A stretch of 64,000 bases of DNA from Pseudomonas tumuqii (GTDB taxonomy: Bacteria > Pseudomonadota > Gammaproteobacteria > Pseudomonadales > Pseudomonadaceae), in NCBI RefSeq assembly GCF_013184545.1, contig NZ_JAAOJA010000006.1:62001-126000 (forward strand). The letters run 5' to 3'. The translations under genes were made by a program, and so were the position numbers. Shown here one piece after another: positions 45,436 through 55,580 of this stretch; position 1 is the stretch's first letter; the number at the start of each line of letters is the position of its first letter. The notes under the pieces are model-generated. The model saw only the letters and a list, made by a program, of their open reading frames with translations. It searched no databases and was not told where the DNA came from.

Positions 45436-46830
45436 TTAGCGACTGGCCAGTAGCGCCTGGCCGCGCTTGACGGCGGCCAGCACCTGCTTCGGTGCGGTGC
45501 CGCCGATATGGTCGCGGGCGTTGACCGAGCCTTCCAGGGTCAATACCGCAAACACATCCTGTTCGATCTGGGTGCTGAACTGGCGCAGTTCATCCAGGCT
45601 CATCTCGGCCAGGTCCTTGCCATTGTCGACGCCGTATTTCACCGCATGGCCGACGATTTCGTGGCAGTCGCGGAACGGCAGGCCCTTGCGCACCAGGTAG
45701 TCAGCCAGGTCGGTGGCGGTGGAGAAACCGCGTAGCGCCGCTTCGCGCATGATCGCGTGCTTGGGCTTGATCGCCGGGATCATGTCGGCGAAGGCGCGCA
45801 GCGAGTCGCGCAGGGTGTCGGCGGCGTCGAACAGCGGTTCCTTGTCCTCCTGGTTGTCCTTGTTGTAGGCCAGCGGCTGGCCCTTCATCAGGGTCAGCAG
45901 GCCCATCAGTGCGCCGAATACCCGGCCGGTCTTGCCGCGCACCAGCTCCGGCACGTCGGGATTTTTCTTTTGCGGCATGATCGAGCTGCCGGTGCAGAAG
46001 CGGTCCGGCAGGTCGATGAACTGGAACTGCGCGGAGGTCCACAGCACCAGCTCTTCGGAGAAGCGCGACAGGTGCATCATGGCGATCGATGCCGCGGCGC
46101 AGAATTCGATGGCAAAGTCGCGATCGGAAACGCCGTCCAGCGAGTTGCCACCGACGGCGTCGAAGCCGAGCAGTTGCGCGGTGACTTCACGCTGAATCGG
46201 GTAGGTGGTGCCGGCCAGCGCCGCCGAGCCGAGTGGCATGCGGTTGGTGCGCTTGCGGCAGTCGAGCAGGCGCTCGTAGTCGCGGCTGAGCATCTCGAAC
46301 CAGGCCAGCAGGTGGTGGCCGAAGGTCACCGGTTGAGCGGTCTGCAGGTGGGTGAAGCCGGGCATGATGGTCGCCGCTTCGCGTTCGGCCTGTTCCAGCA
46401 GGCCCTGCTGCAGACGGGTGATTTCACTGAGGATCAGGTCGATCTCGTCGCGCAGCCACAGGCGGATATCGGTAGCCACCTGGTCGTTACGGCTGCGGCC
46501 GGTGTGCAGCTTCTTGCCGGTGACGCCGATGCGGTCGGTCAGGCGCGCCTCGATGTTCATGTGCACGTCTTCCAGGTCGACGCGCCAGTCGAACTGGCCG
46601 GCTTCGATCTCGCTCTGGATCTGGCTCAGACCGTCGATGATGGCGTCGCGCTCGGCGTCCGTCAGCACGCCGACCTTGGCCAGCATGGTCGCATGGGCGA
46701 TGGAGCCCATGATGTCGTGACGATACAGGCGCTTGTCGAATTCGACGGAGGCGGTGAAGCGGGCGACGAAGGCGTCGACGGGCTCGCTGAAGCGGCCGCC
46801 CCAGGATTGATTGGTTTTTTCAGTGCTCAT
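45436..46830 (-). CDS. argH: Argininosuccinate lyase
   Basis: A 464-aa fumarase/aspartase-superfamily enzyme that splits argininosuccinate to arginine and fumarate. Signatures are [36 protein letters not shown] followed by [16 protein letters not shown] (catalytic loop, Ser in [11 protein letters not shown]), and [14 protein letters not shown]. With argB earlier it is the second arginine gene here. It is divergent from algZ across 254 nt, the arrangement of P. aeruginosa. Confidence 0.98.
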   Translation of the reverse strand: MSTEKTNQSWGGRFSEPVDAFVARFTASVEFDKRLYRHDIMGSIAHATMLAKVGVLTDAERDAIIDGLSQIQSEIEAGQFDWRVDLEDVHMNIEARLTDRIGVTGKKLHTGRSRNDQVATDIRLWLRDEIDLILSEITRLQQGLLEQAEREAATIMPGFTHLQTAQPVTFGHHLLAWFEMLSRDYERLLDCRKRTNRMPLGSAALAGTTYPIQREVTAQLLGFDAVGGNSLDGVSDRDFAIEFCAAASIAMMHLSRFSEELVLWTSAQFQFIDLPDRFCTGSSIMPQKKNPDVPELVRGKTGRVFGALMGLLTLMKGQPLAYNKDNQEDKEPLFDAADTLRDSLRAFADMIPAIKPKHAIMREAALRGFSTATDLADYLVRKGLPFRDCHEIVGHAVKYGVDNGKDLAEMSLDELRQFSTQIEQDVFAVLTLEGSVNARDHIGGTAPKQVLAAVKRGQALLASR

Positions 46831-47084
46831 GGGCTTCGCTCGGCTGATGCGCTAAAACAGGCGGGCCGCAGGTGGCGGCCGGCATGGCGGAAAAAGTCCG
46901 CCGATAATAACAGGCTGGCGGGCAAAATCGCCGGGTCGGTTTGTCGGTCGCTGCCTACGCCGACAGCCTGGGCAGTGTTGCCTGGCTCACAGTTTGCCAA
47001 GGCGGGCCGTATTCAAGCGTTTTATTTTGCCCAACTGGAGCGGGCTCACTTGCCGCCCGGCCGAGCCACGGGGAAACTGCGCCG

Positions 47085-48167
47085 ATGCATACTCAATGGT
47101 TGAACAATAAAAACCCGCCGGCGCCCATCGACGACTTCTTCGTCCCGGAGCTGTGCGAGCCGGAAGCGCTGCTGAGCATGGTCCTGCTGGCCGAGCTGCT
47201 GGTGCTGGTACTGGTGCTGGCCGAGCCGATGCTGCCGGGCTTCGACTGGGTGCGCCTGGCGCTGACCTCGCTGTTCGTGCAGTGGATCCTGCTGCTGTCG
47301 GCCGCGCTGCTGTGTCGTTTGCGGCCACTGCTGGCGCGCTGGCGTGCGGCGCTGGCTGGGGTGCTGTGCTGCCTGATCGTGGTCGGGCTGACGCTCGCCT
47401 GCACCGCAGTGGCCGATTATTACGATCTCGGCGGGCCGCTGCCGCATGCTGGCGAGGTCAATCTTTACCTGCGGCATGCCTTGATTAGCATGATCATGTC
47501 CGCGCTGCTGCTACGCTATTTCTATCTGCAGAGCCAATGGCGACGGCAGGAGCAGGCCGAGTTGCGCGCGCGCATCGAATCCTTGCAGGCGCGGATCCGC
47601 CCGCACTTCCTGTTCAACAGCCTGAACAGTATTGCCAGCCTGGTGGCGATCGACCCCTACAAGGCCGAGCAGGCGGTGCTGGACCTGTCCGATCTGTTTC
47701 GCGCCAGCCTGGCCAAACCCGGCAGCCTGGTGCCCTGGAGCGAGGAGTTGGAGCTGGCCAAGCGATATTTGTCGATTGAGCACTATCGCCTTGGCGAGCG
47801 ACTACAGTTGCAATGGGAGGTGGTCGATGTGCCGAACGATTTACCGATTCCGCAGCTGACCCTGCAGCCATTGCTGGAGAACGCCTTGATCTATGGGATC
47901 CAGCCACGCATCGAGGGTGGTTTGGTGCGTGTCGACGCGAGTTATGCCGATGGGGTGTTCCAATTGTGCGTCAGCAACCCTTATGAAGAACAAAGCGAGC
48001 AGCCGTCTTCGCGTGGGACGCGCCAGGCGCTGGGTAATATCGATGCGCGTCTTGCGGCACTTTTCGGGCCGCGGGCCAGTCTCAGCGTGGAGCGCCGTGA
48101 CGGCCGCCACTTCACCTGTCTACGCTATCCTTGTGCGAGACTCACGCAGGAAGCCCGTGTCCTATGA
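47085..48167 (+). CDS. algZ: AlgZ (FimS) sensor kinase-like protein
   Basis: A 360-aa LytS-type membrane sensor. The N-terminal part has about four to five helices (LLSMVLLAELLVLVLVLAEP onward to LISMIMSALLLRYFY). The kinase part has the His motif RIRPHFLFNSLNSIASL near residue 172 and the N-box LTLQPLLENALIYG, but no typical G-boxes, as known for AlgZ. It controls AlgR, and so alginate, type IV pili and virulence. The ATG at 47085 (MHTQWLNNK) fits the family; the weak ribosome site suggests modest translation. The stop overlaps the algR start. Confidence 0.93.
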   Translation: MHTQWLNNKNPPAPIDDFFVPELCEPEALLSMVLLAELLVLVLVLAEPMLPGFDWVRLALTSLFVQWILLLSAALLCRLRPLLARWRAALAGVLCCLIVVGLTLACTAVADYYDLGGPLPHAGEVNLYLRHALISMIMSALLLRYFYLQSQWRRQEQAELRARIESLQARIRPHFLFNSLNSIASLVAIDPYKAEQAVLDLSDLFRASLAKPGSLVPWSEELELAKRYLSIEHYRLGERLQLQWEVVDVPNDLPIPQLTLQPLLENALIYGIQPRIEGGLVRVDASYADGVFQLCVSNPYEEQSEQPSSRGTRQALGNIDARLAALFGPRASLSVERRDGRHFTCLRYPCARLTQEARVL

Positions 48168-48910
48168 ATGTCCTGATCGTCGATGATGAACCCCTGGCCC
48201 GTGAGCGCCTCAGCCGCATGGTCGGCGAACTCGATGGCTACCGTGTCCTCGAACCGTCCGCGAGCAATGGCGAAGAGGCCCTGACCCTGATCGACAGCCT
48301 GAAGCCGGATGTCGTGTTGCTGGATATCCGCATGCCGGGCCTGGATGGTCTGCAGGTTGCCGCCAAACTCTGCGAACGCGAAGCGCCGCCAGCGGTGATC
48401 TTCTGCACGGCCCATGACGAATTCGCCCTGGAGGCGTTCAAGGTCAGTGCGGTGGGCTATCTGGTCAAGCCGGTGCGCGCCGAGCATCTCAGCGAAGCGC
48501 TGAAAAACGCCGAGCGGCCAAACCGGGTGCAGCTTGCCGCCCTGACGCGTCCCGCGGCGGAAAGCGGTGTCGGCCCGCGCAGCCATATCAGTGCGCGCAC
48601 GCGCAAAGGCATCGAGCTGATTCCGCTCGATCAGGTGATCTTCTTCATCGCCGACCATAAGTACGTGACCCTGCGCCATGCCGGTGGCGAAGTGCTGCTG
48701 GACGAGCCGCTGAAGGCCTTGGAAGACGAGTTCGGCGACCGCTTCGTGCGCATCCACCGCAACGCCCTGGTCGCCCGCGAGCGTATCGAGCGCTTGCAGC
48801 GCACCCCGCTCGGGCACTTCCAGCTATTCCTCAAGGGCCTCAACGGCGACGCGCTGATCGTCAGTCGCCGGCATGTGGCCGGGGTGCGCAAGCTGATGAG
48901 CAGCTTGTAG
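48164..48910 (+). CDS. algR: Response regulator AlgR (receiver plus LytTR)
   Basis: A 248-aa regulator, the standard AlgR length. The receiver covers about 1-115 with Asp54 (KPDVVLLDIRMPGLDG) as phosphate acceptor and Asp7/Asp8 in VDDEP. The LytTR DNA-binding domain starts near 140 (ARTRKGIELIPLDQVIFFIA, RFVRIHRNALVARERIERLQ). AlgR binds CCGTTCGTC-like boxes at algD, algC and fimU. It overlaps algZ by 4 nt (ATGA), so the pair is translationally coupled. Four AlgR-like repeats occur at 4022-4085 in this window. Confidence 0.97.
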   Translation: MNVLIVDDEPLARERLSRMVGELDGYRVLEPSASNGEEALTLIDSLKPDVVLLDIRMPGLDGLQVAAKLCEREAPPAVIFCTAHDEFALEAFKVSAVGYLVKPVRAEHLSEALKNAERPNRVQLAALTRPAAESGVGPRSHISARTRKGIELIPLDQVIFFIADHKYVTLRHAGGEVLLDEPLKALEDEFGDRFVRIHRNALVARERIERLQRTPLGHFQLFLKGLNGDALIVSRRHVAGVRKLMSSL

Positions 48911-49205
48911 GGGCGTTGGCCTGAGAGGGTGAACAACTATCGCCGGCGGCGCCTGGATAAATCGGTGCGACACCCCTCCAGCGGGTTGTCGCTGCGCTCC
49001 GAACGGAACGCCACCCGGACCACCACCCTAAGCTCCGAACTGCACGCTGCTGCGTCTTGCCGCGAACGCCTGGCGACGGCCTCGCGACGACGCTCGATAT
49101 TGTCACGCCCGCTGAGGCGCCAGCTGCCCCATTCCCCACGCCGCCCCACACCCGCTGTGCGCCCCCTGTTATTATCCTCGGCAGTCCGTTTTCTGGAATT
49201 GCCCC
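48911..49205. other. algR-hemC intergenic region
   Basis: 295 nt without a supported gene. Short reading frames on both strands have no recognisable protein and Arg-heavy composition. I see no clear promoter hexamers; hemC may be read from here or through from algR. Confidence 0.5.
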
Positions 49206-50144
49206 ATGCCCCGCGAAATTCGTATCGCCACCCGTAAAAGTGCCCTGGCCCTGTGGCAGGCCGAACACGTCAAGGCCCGCCTGGAACAGGCCCATCCGGG
49301 TCTGAAAGTCAGCCTGGTGCCGATGGTCAGCCGCGGCGACAAGCTGCTCGATGCGCCGCTGGCGAAAATCGGCGGCAAGGGGTTGTTTGTCAAGGAACTG
49401 GAAACCGCCCTGCTCGAGAATGAGGCCGACATCGCCGTGCATTCGATGAAGGACGTGCCCATGGACTTCCCCGAAGGCCTGGGCCTGTACTGCATCTGCG
49501 AGCGTGAGGATCCGCGTGACGCCTTCGTCTCCAATAGTTTCGACAGCCTGGATGCACTGCCCGCCGGCAGCGTGGTCGGCACCTCCAGTTTGCGCCGCCA
49601 GGCGCAGTTGCTGGCGCGCCGCCCCGACCTGAAAATCCAGTTCCTGCGCGGCAACGTCAATACCCGCCTGGCCAAGCTGGATGCGGGCGAGTACGACGCC
49701 ATCATCCTCGCCGCGGCCGGCCTGATTCGCCTGGGGTTTGCCGCGCGCATTCGCTCCTCCATCAGTGTCGATGACAGCCTGCCGGCGGGCGGGCAGGGCG
49801 CGGTGGGTATCGAATGCCGCAGTGCCGATGCGCAGATCCATGCCCTGCTGGCAGCGTTGAACCATCACGAGACCGCCTTGCGCGTCAGCGCCGAACGGGC
49901 GCTGAACAAGCGGCTCAATGGCGGCTGCCAGGTGCCGATCGCCTGCTATGCGGTGCTCGAAGGCGAGCAATTGTGGTTGCGTGGCCTGGTTGGCCAGCCC
50001 GATGGTGGTTTGCTGCTGCGGGCGGAAGGTCGTGCTCCGGCGGCGCAGGCCGAGCAACTCGGCGTGCAGGTCGCCGAGGCGCTGCTGGCCCAGGGCGCCG
50101 CGGACATTCTGCAGGCTGTCTACGGTGAGGTCGATTCCGAGTGA
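49206..50144 (+). CDS. hemC: Porphobilinogen deaminase
   Basis: A 312-aa heme and siroheme pathway enzyme that joins four porphobilinogens into hydroxymethylbilane. The dipyrromethane cofactor cysteine is in [15 protein letters not shown] near residue 242. Other motifs are [33 protein letters not shown] with the catalytic Asp, [18 protein letters not shown] and [19 protein letters not shown]. It leads hemC-hemD-hemX-hemY, each start overlapping or touching the previous gene. Confidence 0.98.
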   Translation: MPREIRIATRKSALALWQAEHVKARLEQAHPGLKVSLVPMVSRGDKLLDAPLAKIGGKGLFVKELETALLENEADIAVHSMKDVPMDFPEGLGLYCICEREDPRDAFVSNSFDSLDALPAGSVVGTSSLRRQAQLLARRPDLKIQFLRGNVNTRLAKLDAGEYDAIILAAAGLIRLGFAARIRSSISVDDSLPAGGQGAVGIECRSADAQIHALLAALNHHETALRVSAERALNKRLNGGCQVPIACYAVLEGEQLWLRGLVGQPDGGLLLRAEGRAPAAQAEQLGVQVAEALLAQGAADILQAVYGEVDSE

Positions 50145-50914
50145 GCGACTGGCGCGTGCTGCTGACCCGTCCGGCCGAGGAGTGCGCGGCCCTGGCCGCG
50201 ACCCTGGCCGAGCAGGGGATCTACAGCAGCAGCCTGCCATTGTTGGCGATCGAGGCCCTGGCCGAGACGCCGGAGCAGCGCGCGACCATCCTCGGGCTTG
50301 ATCGTTACTGCGCGGTGATCGCGGTGAGCAAGCCGGCCGCGCGCCTTGGCCTGGAGTTGCTCGACCGTTACTGGCCACAGCCGCCGACCGTGCCGCTCTG
50401 GTTCAGTGTCGGCGCGGCCACCGCCGAGATCCTCGGCGATTATGGCCTGGCCGTGCATTACCCCGCGCAGGGCGACGACAGCGAGGCCTTGCTCGCGCTG
50501 CCGCAACTGCGGCAAGTGCTGGCGGCGGCGTGCTCGCCGCGGGTGCTGATTCTGCGTGGCGAGGGTGGTCGCGAACTCCTCGCCGAGCGCTTGCGCGGCC
50601 AGGGCGTGGAAGTCGACTATCTGTCGCTGTACCGCCGCCTGTTGCCGCACTATCCACCAGCGGCACTTGCCGAGCGGGTGCGGGAGGAACGCTTGAATGG
50701 CCTGGTGGTCAGCAGTGGGCAGGGTTTCAGCCATTTGCTCGAGTTGGCCGGCGAACACTGGCCATCGCTGGCTCGGCTACCCTTGTTCGTACCCAGCCCG
50801 CGTGTGGCTGAACAGGCGCGTGCTGCGGGCGCCAAAAATATTGTGGACTGCCGCGGCGCGAATGCCGCGGCGTTGCTGGCGGCGTTGCAGGCGCAACCTG
50901 CCCCCGACCTCTGA
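50141..50914 (+). CDS. hemD: Uroporphyrinogen-III synthase
   Basis: A 257-aa two-domain enzyme that cyclises hydroxymethylbilane with inversion of ring D. Like all HemD proteins it is poorly conserved; the segments [40 protein letters not shown] and the GRE-type loop place it. The start is GTG 50141, which overlaps the hemC stop by 4 nt (GTGA), giving [11 protein letters not shown], the usual N-terminus. Confidence 0.95.
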   Translation: MSDWRVLLTRPAEECAALAATLAEQGIYSSSLPLLAIEALAETPEQRATILGLDRYCAVIAVSKPAARLGLELLDRYWPQPPTVPLWFSVGAATAEILGDYGLAVHYPAQGDDSEALLALPQLRQVLAAACSPRVLILRGEGGRELLAERLRGQGVEVDYLSLYRRLLPHYPPAALAERVREERLNGLVVSSGQGFSHLLELAGEHWPSLARLPLFVPSPRVAEQARAAGAKNIVDCRGANAAALLAALQAQPAPDL

Positions 50915-50930
50915 TGCAAAGGATGGATAC

Positions 50931-52079
50931 GTGAGCGAAGCGACTACCCCGAAAGAACAACAGCCGCCGGTAACGGAGGCGCCCACTGCTGCACCGCCCG
51001 CCCCTGTGGCAAAACCCGCGTCGCGCGCTAACAGCCTGGTCTGGCTGGCGCTGTTGCTGGGTGCGGCGGGCGTAGCGGTGGGTGGCTGGGGCCTGTGGCA
51101 GTTGCGCAGTCTGGAAGTGCGCGAGCAGCAGCAGCTCGATCAGTTGGAGGCGGCGCGCAGTCAGACCGAGGCCCTGGCCCAGCGTACCCAGGGACTGGAT
51201 GCTCGCCTGCAGCAATTGCCCGCTGCCGATGAGCTGGAAGCTCGGCGCCGCCTGGTCGCGCAGTTGCAAGGCGATCAGCAGTTGCTCAACCAGCGTCTGG
51301 AGACTGTCCTCGGCGCCAGTCGTCAGGATTGGCGTCTGGCCGAGGCCGAGCATCTGTTGCGTCTTGCCAGCCTGCGTCTGTCGGCCTTGCAGGATATCGA
51401 CAGTGCCGAGGCCTTGGTGCAGGGCGCCGACGAGATTCTCCGCGGGCAGGATGATCCCGCCGCTTTTGCGGCGCGCGAGCAACTGGCCAAGAGCCTCGAG
51501 GCCTTGCGCGCAACCGTCAATCCCGATCGCACCGGGCTGTTCCTGCAGTTGGCGGCGTTGCGCGAGCAGGTGGCGCAGTTGCATGCGCTGAACCCGGCCT
51601 TCGTCAGTTCCGGTGGGGTGCTCAGTGATCTGGCCGCCGAGGGTGATGGCAGCAGTTGGTGGGCCGAGTGGCTCGAAACCCTGTCGCAGTATTTTCGTAT
51701 CGACTTCAGCGCCGACGAGAATATTCGCCCGTTGCTCGCCGGGCAGAGCCTGACGCAGGTGCGCCTGGCCCTCAGCCTGGCCCTGGAGCAGGCGCAGTGG
51801 GCGGCGCTGCATGGCCAGACCCCGGTATATCGGCAGTCGCTGCTGCAGGCGCGGGAGGTGTTGGATGCGCATTTCGATCTGGACAACCCCAATAGCCGTG
51901 CCTTGCGTGCGCGCATCGAGGAGTTGCTCGAGCAGCCGATCGAGGTGGCCGCGCCGGATCTGAGTGGTTCGCTCAACGCGGTGCAGGCCTACATCCAGCG
52001 CAAGCAGTCGGCCCGGGAGCGGATCGAGCGTGACGCACCGGCAGACGCCCTGCCGAGTGTGGAGGAGGCTCGCCCATGA
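50931..52079 (+). CDS. hemX: HemX-like uroporphyrinogen-III C-methyltransferase-family membrane protein
   Basis: A 382-aa protein with a Pro/Ala-rich cytoplasmic start (KEQQPPVTEAPTAAPPAPVA), one membrane helix (LVWLALLLGAAGVAVGGWGL, about 38-57), and a long periplasmic helical part with a coiled coil (LEVREQQQLDQLEAARSQTE). It lacks methyltransferase motifs despite the common name. Start GTG 50931 with AAGGA upstream. Its stop overlaps the hemY ATG. With HemY it probably helps organise heme or siroheme synthesis at the membrane; that role is not proven. Confidence 0.92.
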   Translation: MSEATTPKEQQPPVTEAPTAAPPAPVAKPASRANSLVWLALLLGAAGVAVGGWGLWQLRSLEVREQQQLDQLEAARSQTEALAQRTQGLDARLQQLPAADELEARRRLVAQLQGDQQLLNQRLETVLGASRQDWRLAEAEHLLRLASLRLSALQDIDSAEALVQGADEILRGQDDPAAFAAREQLAKSLEALRATVNPDRTGLFLQLAALREQVAQLHALNPAFVSSGGVLSDLAAEGDGSSWWAEWLETLSQYFRIDFSADENIRPLLAGQSLTQVRLALSLALEQAQWAALHGQTPVYRQSLLQAREVLDAHFDLDNPNSRALRARIEELLEQPIEVAAPDLSGSLNAVQAYIQRKQSARERIERDAPADALPSVEEARP

Positions 52080-53323
52080 AGCGTGTCTATCTGCTGCTCG
52101 TCGTGTTGGCGATAGCCGCGGGGCTGGCGTTGCTCGCCCTGGCGGTAACCGAGCACAAGGGCTACGTGTTGTTCGCTTACCAGGGCTTTCGCTACGAATC
52201 GAGCTTGTGGGCTTTCCTGGCGCTGGTCGCGGTGGTCTGGTTGTCGCTCTACCTGCTGCGCCTGTTGCTGCGTCTGGTCGTCACCTCGGGAGGGTTGGTC
52301 AATCCCTGGTCGCGTCTGCATGGCAGGCGTCGCGTGCGTCTGGCCCGCGAGCAGGGTTTTCTCGATCTGGCCGAAGGTCGTTGGGCGCCGGCCTTGCGCC
52401 ATTTGCGCCGAGCCGCCGAAGGCGAGGAGCAGCCCCTGGCATATTACCTGGGGGCCGCTCGTGCCGCGCAGCAACTGGGGCAGGAGGAGGACAGTGATCA
52501 GTTGTTGGAGCAGGCGCTCACGCGGCAGCCTCAAGCCGAGCTGGCGATCGGTCTGACCCATGCCGAATTGCAATTGGCGCGGGGGCAGGCCGATGCGGCG
52601 CTGGAGACCTTGCAGGTGATGAACGAGCGTCATCCCCACCACCAACTGGTATTGCGTCAGCTGCAGCAGTTGTATGTACAGCGCGGCGATTGGTCGGCGC
52701 TGCTCGCCTTGTTGCCGGAGTTGCGCAAGGGCAAGGTGCTCGCTGATGCCCAGTTGGCCGAGCTGGAGCGGCAGGCCTGGTGCGGTCGGCTGGCGGATGC
52801 CGGCCGGGCTGATGAAGACGGCGGGCAGGATGCGTTGGCGGCGCTGGCGCAAGCCTGGCAACAACTGTCCGCGGCGCACCGCCAGGAGCCGGAGTTGCTG
52901 GCTGTCTATGCCGAGCGCTTACGCGTGCTGGGCGCAGAACCCGCTGCCGAAGAATTACTGCAGGCGGCGCTCAAGCGCAGCTATGACAGTCGCCTGGTAC
53001 GTCTCTATGGTCTGCTGCGTGGGCGCGACCCCGCGCGCCAGCTGCAAACCGCCGAGGGCTGGTTGACGCAGCACCCGAGTGAGGCGGGCCTATTGCTGAC
53101 GCTGGGTCGGCTGTGTTTGCACTGCCAGCTGTGGGGCAAGGCCAAAGAATATTTCGAGACTAGCCTGGTGTTTCAGCGCCACCCGGAAACCTGTGCGGAG
53201 TTGGCTCGCCTGCTGGCCCGGTTGGGCGAAACCGAGCAGAGCAATCGTTTGTTTCAGGAGGGGCTGGGGCTACTCGATCGGCGCCTGGACAGCCTGCCTT
53301 TGCCCGCGCCAGTCGCCAACTGA
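52076..53323 (+). CDS. hemY: HemY, membrane protein with tetratricopeptide repeats
   Basis: A 415-aa HemY of the proteobacterial type, not the protoporphyrinogen oxidase of the same name. Two N-terminal helices (about 3-24 and 42-62) are followed by WSRLHGRRRVRLAREQGFLD and a series of TPR-like helical repeats to the C-terminus (LFQEGLGLLDRRLDSLPLPA). It works with late heme steps by an unknown mechanism. It overlaps hemX by 4 nt (ATGA). It ends the hem operon. Confidence 0.93.
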   Translation: MKRVYLLLVVLAIAAGLALLALAVTEHKGYVLFAYQGFRYESSLWAFLALVAVVWLSLYLLRLLLRLVVTSGGLVNPWSRLHGRRRVRLAREQGFLDLAEGRWAPALRHLRRAAEGEEQPLAYYLGAARAAQQLGQEEDSDQLLEQALTRQPQAELAIGLTHAELQLARGQADAALETLQVMNERHPHHQLVLRQLQQLYVQRGDWSALLALLPELRKGKVLADAQLAELERQAWCGRLADAGRADEDGGQDALAALAQAWQQLSAAHRQEPELLAVYAERLRVLGAEPAAEELLQAALKRSYDSRLVRLYGLLRGRDPARQLQTAEGWLTQHPSEAGLLLTLGRLCLHCQLWGKAKEYFETSLVFQRHPETCAELARLLARLGETEQSNRLFQEGLGLLDRRLDSLPLPAPVAN

Positions 53324-53750
53324 TAGGCGGATGCCGGCGTCTGCATGGCGCTGCAAGGGGAATGTTCCCCCCGCTAGTGGTGGACGGCAGCGGACGCGCT
53401 GCGGCCGATATTGTGTCGATCCGGTTGATGTCGATCATGGGATGGGCCTGATTAATCAACCCATGCTGTGCAAGTTGGTCCGCATATGTTGTAGTGCAAG
53501 CAAGCGTCGAGTGGGGTTTGGCTGAATTTCTGCGGGCCAGACGCTGCGCGGGACACCGATTAAACGCTCGTATGAAATTTTCTCGACCGAGCGCCTTGAT
53601 GGTGTGGGTTCGCGGGCATAATCTGGCTCGCAAGCAGCGCCGGAAAGCTGCCGTTTTTCGGTTGCTTTTCCAAGACCATGTGCCGATTGACAAAAAACCG
53701 TCTCGGATCGGACGTATAACAGAAATACCGATAAGGGAAGTGAGGCCATC
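53324..53750. other. hemY-algQ intergenic region without a gene
   Basis: 427 nt. I see GGGGAA-TG-TTCCCC at 53357-53370 and ATGGG-CC-TGATTAATCA-A-CCCAT at 53442-53464. TTGACA (53687-53692) and TATAAC (53715-53720) occur close to algQ but 22 nt apart, too far for one sigma-70 promoter. In PAO1 I remember a dsbH gene here; nothing like it is present. Confidence 0.55.
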
Positions 53751-54233
53751 ATGCTCGATAGTTGTCAGAACGCCCAGGAACGTTGGGGTGGTGTTCACCT
53801 GCTGATCGATCGCTGGTTGCAGGAGCGCCAGGAACTGGTGAAGGCCTATACGGCCATCAGCAACTCCCCACAAGCACCTATTACCAATGCGCAGCCCTTG
53901 CAGAGGTTCTGCGAAATCCTGGTCGACTACGTGTCCGCTGGACATTTCGAGGTCTATGAACAGCTGACCAATGAAGCCAAGGCCTTTGACGATCAGCGTG
54001 GCCTCGAGTTGGCCAAGCAGATCTATCCGCGGCTCGAGGTGATCACCGAGGTGGCGCTAACATTCAACGACCGCTGCGACAATGGCGATTGCCATGATAG
54101 CGTGTCCCTGGGCGAAGAGCTCCAGCGCCTGGGGCAGTTGCTACACGAGCGTTTCGAGTTGGAAGACTGCCTGATCGAAGTGCTGCACAACGCGCATCAG
54201 CAGCAGGCTCCGGCTCCGGCCCCCGTACTCTAG
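53751..54233 (+). CDS. algQ: AlgQ (AlgR2), Rsd-family anti-sigma-70 regulator
   Basis: A 160-aa Rsd/AlgQ protein. AlgQ binds sigma-70 region 4 and affects alginate and polyphosphate-related nucleotide metabolism. The family sequence is visible throughout: [40 protein letters not shown] and a final [19 protein letters not shown]. The ATG has GAGG upstream. It stands between intergenic gaps of 427 and 408 nt, so it has its own transcript here. Confidence 0.96.
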   Translation: MLDSCQNAQERWGGVHLLIDRWLQERQELVKAYTAISNSPQAPITNAQPLQRFCEILVDYVSAGHFEVYEQLTNEAKAFDDQRGLELAKQIYPRLEVITEVALTFNDRCDNGDCHDSVSLGEELQRLGQLLHERFELEDCLIEVLHNAHQQQAPAPAPVL

Positions 54234-54641
54234 CAAGCGGTTTTTCAATCGCCTGCCAGTAGAACCTCACTCGCCGCCGTCGTGCAGCACCTGCGCAACC
54301 GTCAGGCGCCAGTTTGTCACTCGTGATCAAGCTGGGTTGGCTCTTTGCGTTGGCGGGGATGCCGCTTGCCGTTGGTTCGAGTGCTTGTTCTGTCGTCGCC
54401 TGCTCCCCCGTCAATGCCCTCAAGCAGACGCTCGCTGGGTGCGAGTTCTCGGACTCCCGCGCAGCCATTTTTCCCAGATTCAGGCCATAGGCCGGAGCCA
54501 CACAGGCAGCGTGCCGCGACGTTCAGCAGGTAGATTTTGTTGGGCTTCGTTCCCCGGCACCAACCTGCAGTTTGCAGGCAATTACTATTCTCCGGCAGGC
54601 TGCTAGTATGAGTTGCATCTACATCCGCCTGGAGGCGCGCC
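54234..54641. other. algQ-algP intergenic region without a gene
   Basis: 408 nt with no supported coding frame on either strand. It holds a perfect palindrome, CCTGCA-GTT-TGCAGG (54564-54578). In PAO1 I remember an FKBP-type peptidyl-prolyl isomerase gene between algQ and algP; I find no trace of its motifs. Confidence 0.5.
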
Positions 54642-55580
54642 ATGTCGGCCACAAAGAATACCAAGAAGAAATCGGTCAGTACCCCGCTGCACTTGCTCCA
54701 TCAACTATCCAGCAGCCTGCTAGAGCATCTTGAGGATGCCTGTTCGCGAGCGCTGATCGATGCTGAAAAGCTGCTCGGCAAGTTGGAGAAGCAGCGCGGC
54801 AAGGCCCAGGAAAAGCTGCATAACGCCCGCGTCAGGTTGCAGGATGCTGCAGTGGCGGGCAAGGCCAAGGCGCAGGCCAAAGCCAAGGATGCGGTGGCCG
54901 AGCTGGAAGAGTTGCTCGATACCCTCAAGGAGCGGCAGAGCGAGACCCGCAATTATATCGTCGGGCTCAAGCGTGACGCCCAGGAAAGCCTGAAGCTCGC
55001 CCAGGGTGTAGGCAAGGTCAAGGAAGCCGCCAGCAAGGCCCTGAGCCGCCATGAAGGCAAACCCGCAGTCGTCAAGCCGGCAGCCAAGCCGGTCGCCAAA
55101 GCCGCTGCCAAACCGGTGGCGAGCAAAGCGCCTGCCAAGGTCGCCAGCAAACCTGCCGCCAAGCCCGCGGCCAAGCCTGCAGTCAAAGCTGCAGCCAAGC
55201 CGGTTGCCAGTAAAACCGCAGCCAGCAAACCAGCCGGCGCCGCTGCCAAACCGGCCGGCAAGGCACCGCTGAAGTCCGCGGCGAAGCCGGTCGCTGCAGC
55301 TCCTGCAGCCGCCAAGCCAGCCGCCAAGGCGCCGGCCAAGCCGGCAGCGAAGAAGCCGCTTGCCACCAGCACGGCCAAACCTGTGGCGGCCAAGCCCGTG
55401 GCAACCAAGGCGGCGAGTAAACCAGTGGCGAAACCTGCGGCTAAAGCTGCAGTCAAGCCCGTGGCGAAAAAAACCGCGGCCGCTAAACCCGTGGCGGCAA
55501 CCCCGGTTGTCAGCTCGCCGGCGGTGCCCGTCGCGGCCACTGTCGTACCTGCAGGCAGCACCCCGCCGACAGCGTCCTAA
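54642..55580 (+). CDS. algP: AlgP (AlgR3), histone H1-like regulator with a Lys-Pro-Ala repeat tail
   Basis: A 312-aa DNA-associated protein. The N-terminal third is a Lys-rich coiled coil (LLGKLEKQRGKAQEKLHNAR, then AKAQAKAKDAVAELEELLDT). From about residue 140 to 300 the chain consists of short units such as KPAA, KPVA and KPVASK, like eukaryotic histone H1. AlgP affects algD transcription in P. aeruginosa. The repeat DNA is known to rearrange. The gene is close to the usual length. The TIGR02444 gene converges and overlaps its end by 4 nt. Confidence 0.95.
   Translation: MSATKNTKKKSVSTPLHLLHQLSSSLLEHLEDACSRALIDAEKLLGKLEKQRGKAQEKLHNARVRLQDAAVAGKAKAQAKAKDAVAELEELLDTLKERQSETRNYIVGLKRDAQESLKLAQGVGKVKEAASKALSRHEGKPAVVKPAAKPVAKAAAKPVASKAPAKVASKPAAKPAAKPAVKAAAKPVASKTAASKPAGAAAKPAGKAPLKSAAKPVAAAPAAAKPAAKAPAKPAAKKPLATSTAKPVAAKPVATKAASKPVAKPAAKAAVKPVAKKTAAAKPVAATPVVSSPAVPVAATVVPAGSTPPTAS

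Noticed and set aside
48929..49237. 102-codon frame between algR and hemC
   Set aside because: Arg/Ser-rich with no family similarity, overlapping the hemC start; looks like a chance frame.
53687..53720. TTGACA and TATAAC as an algQ promoter
   Set aside because: Each hexamer is good, but the 22-nt spacer is outside the sigma-70 range.
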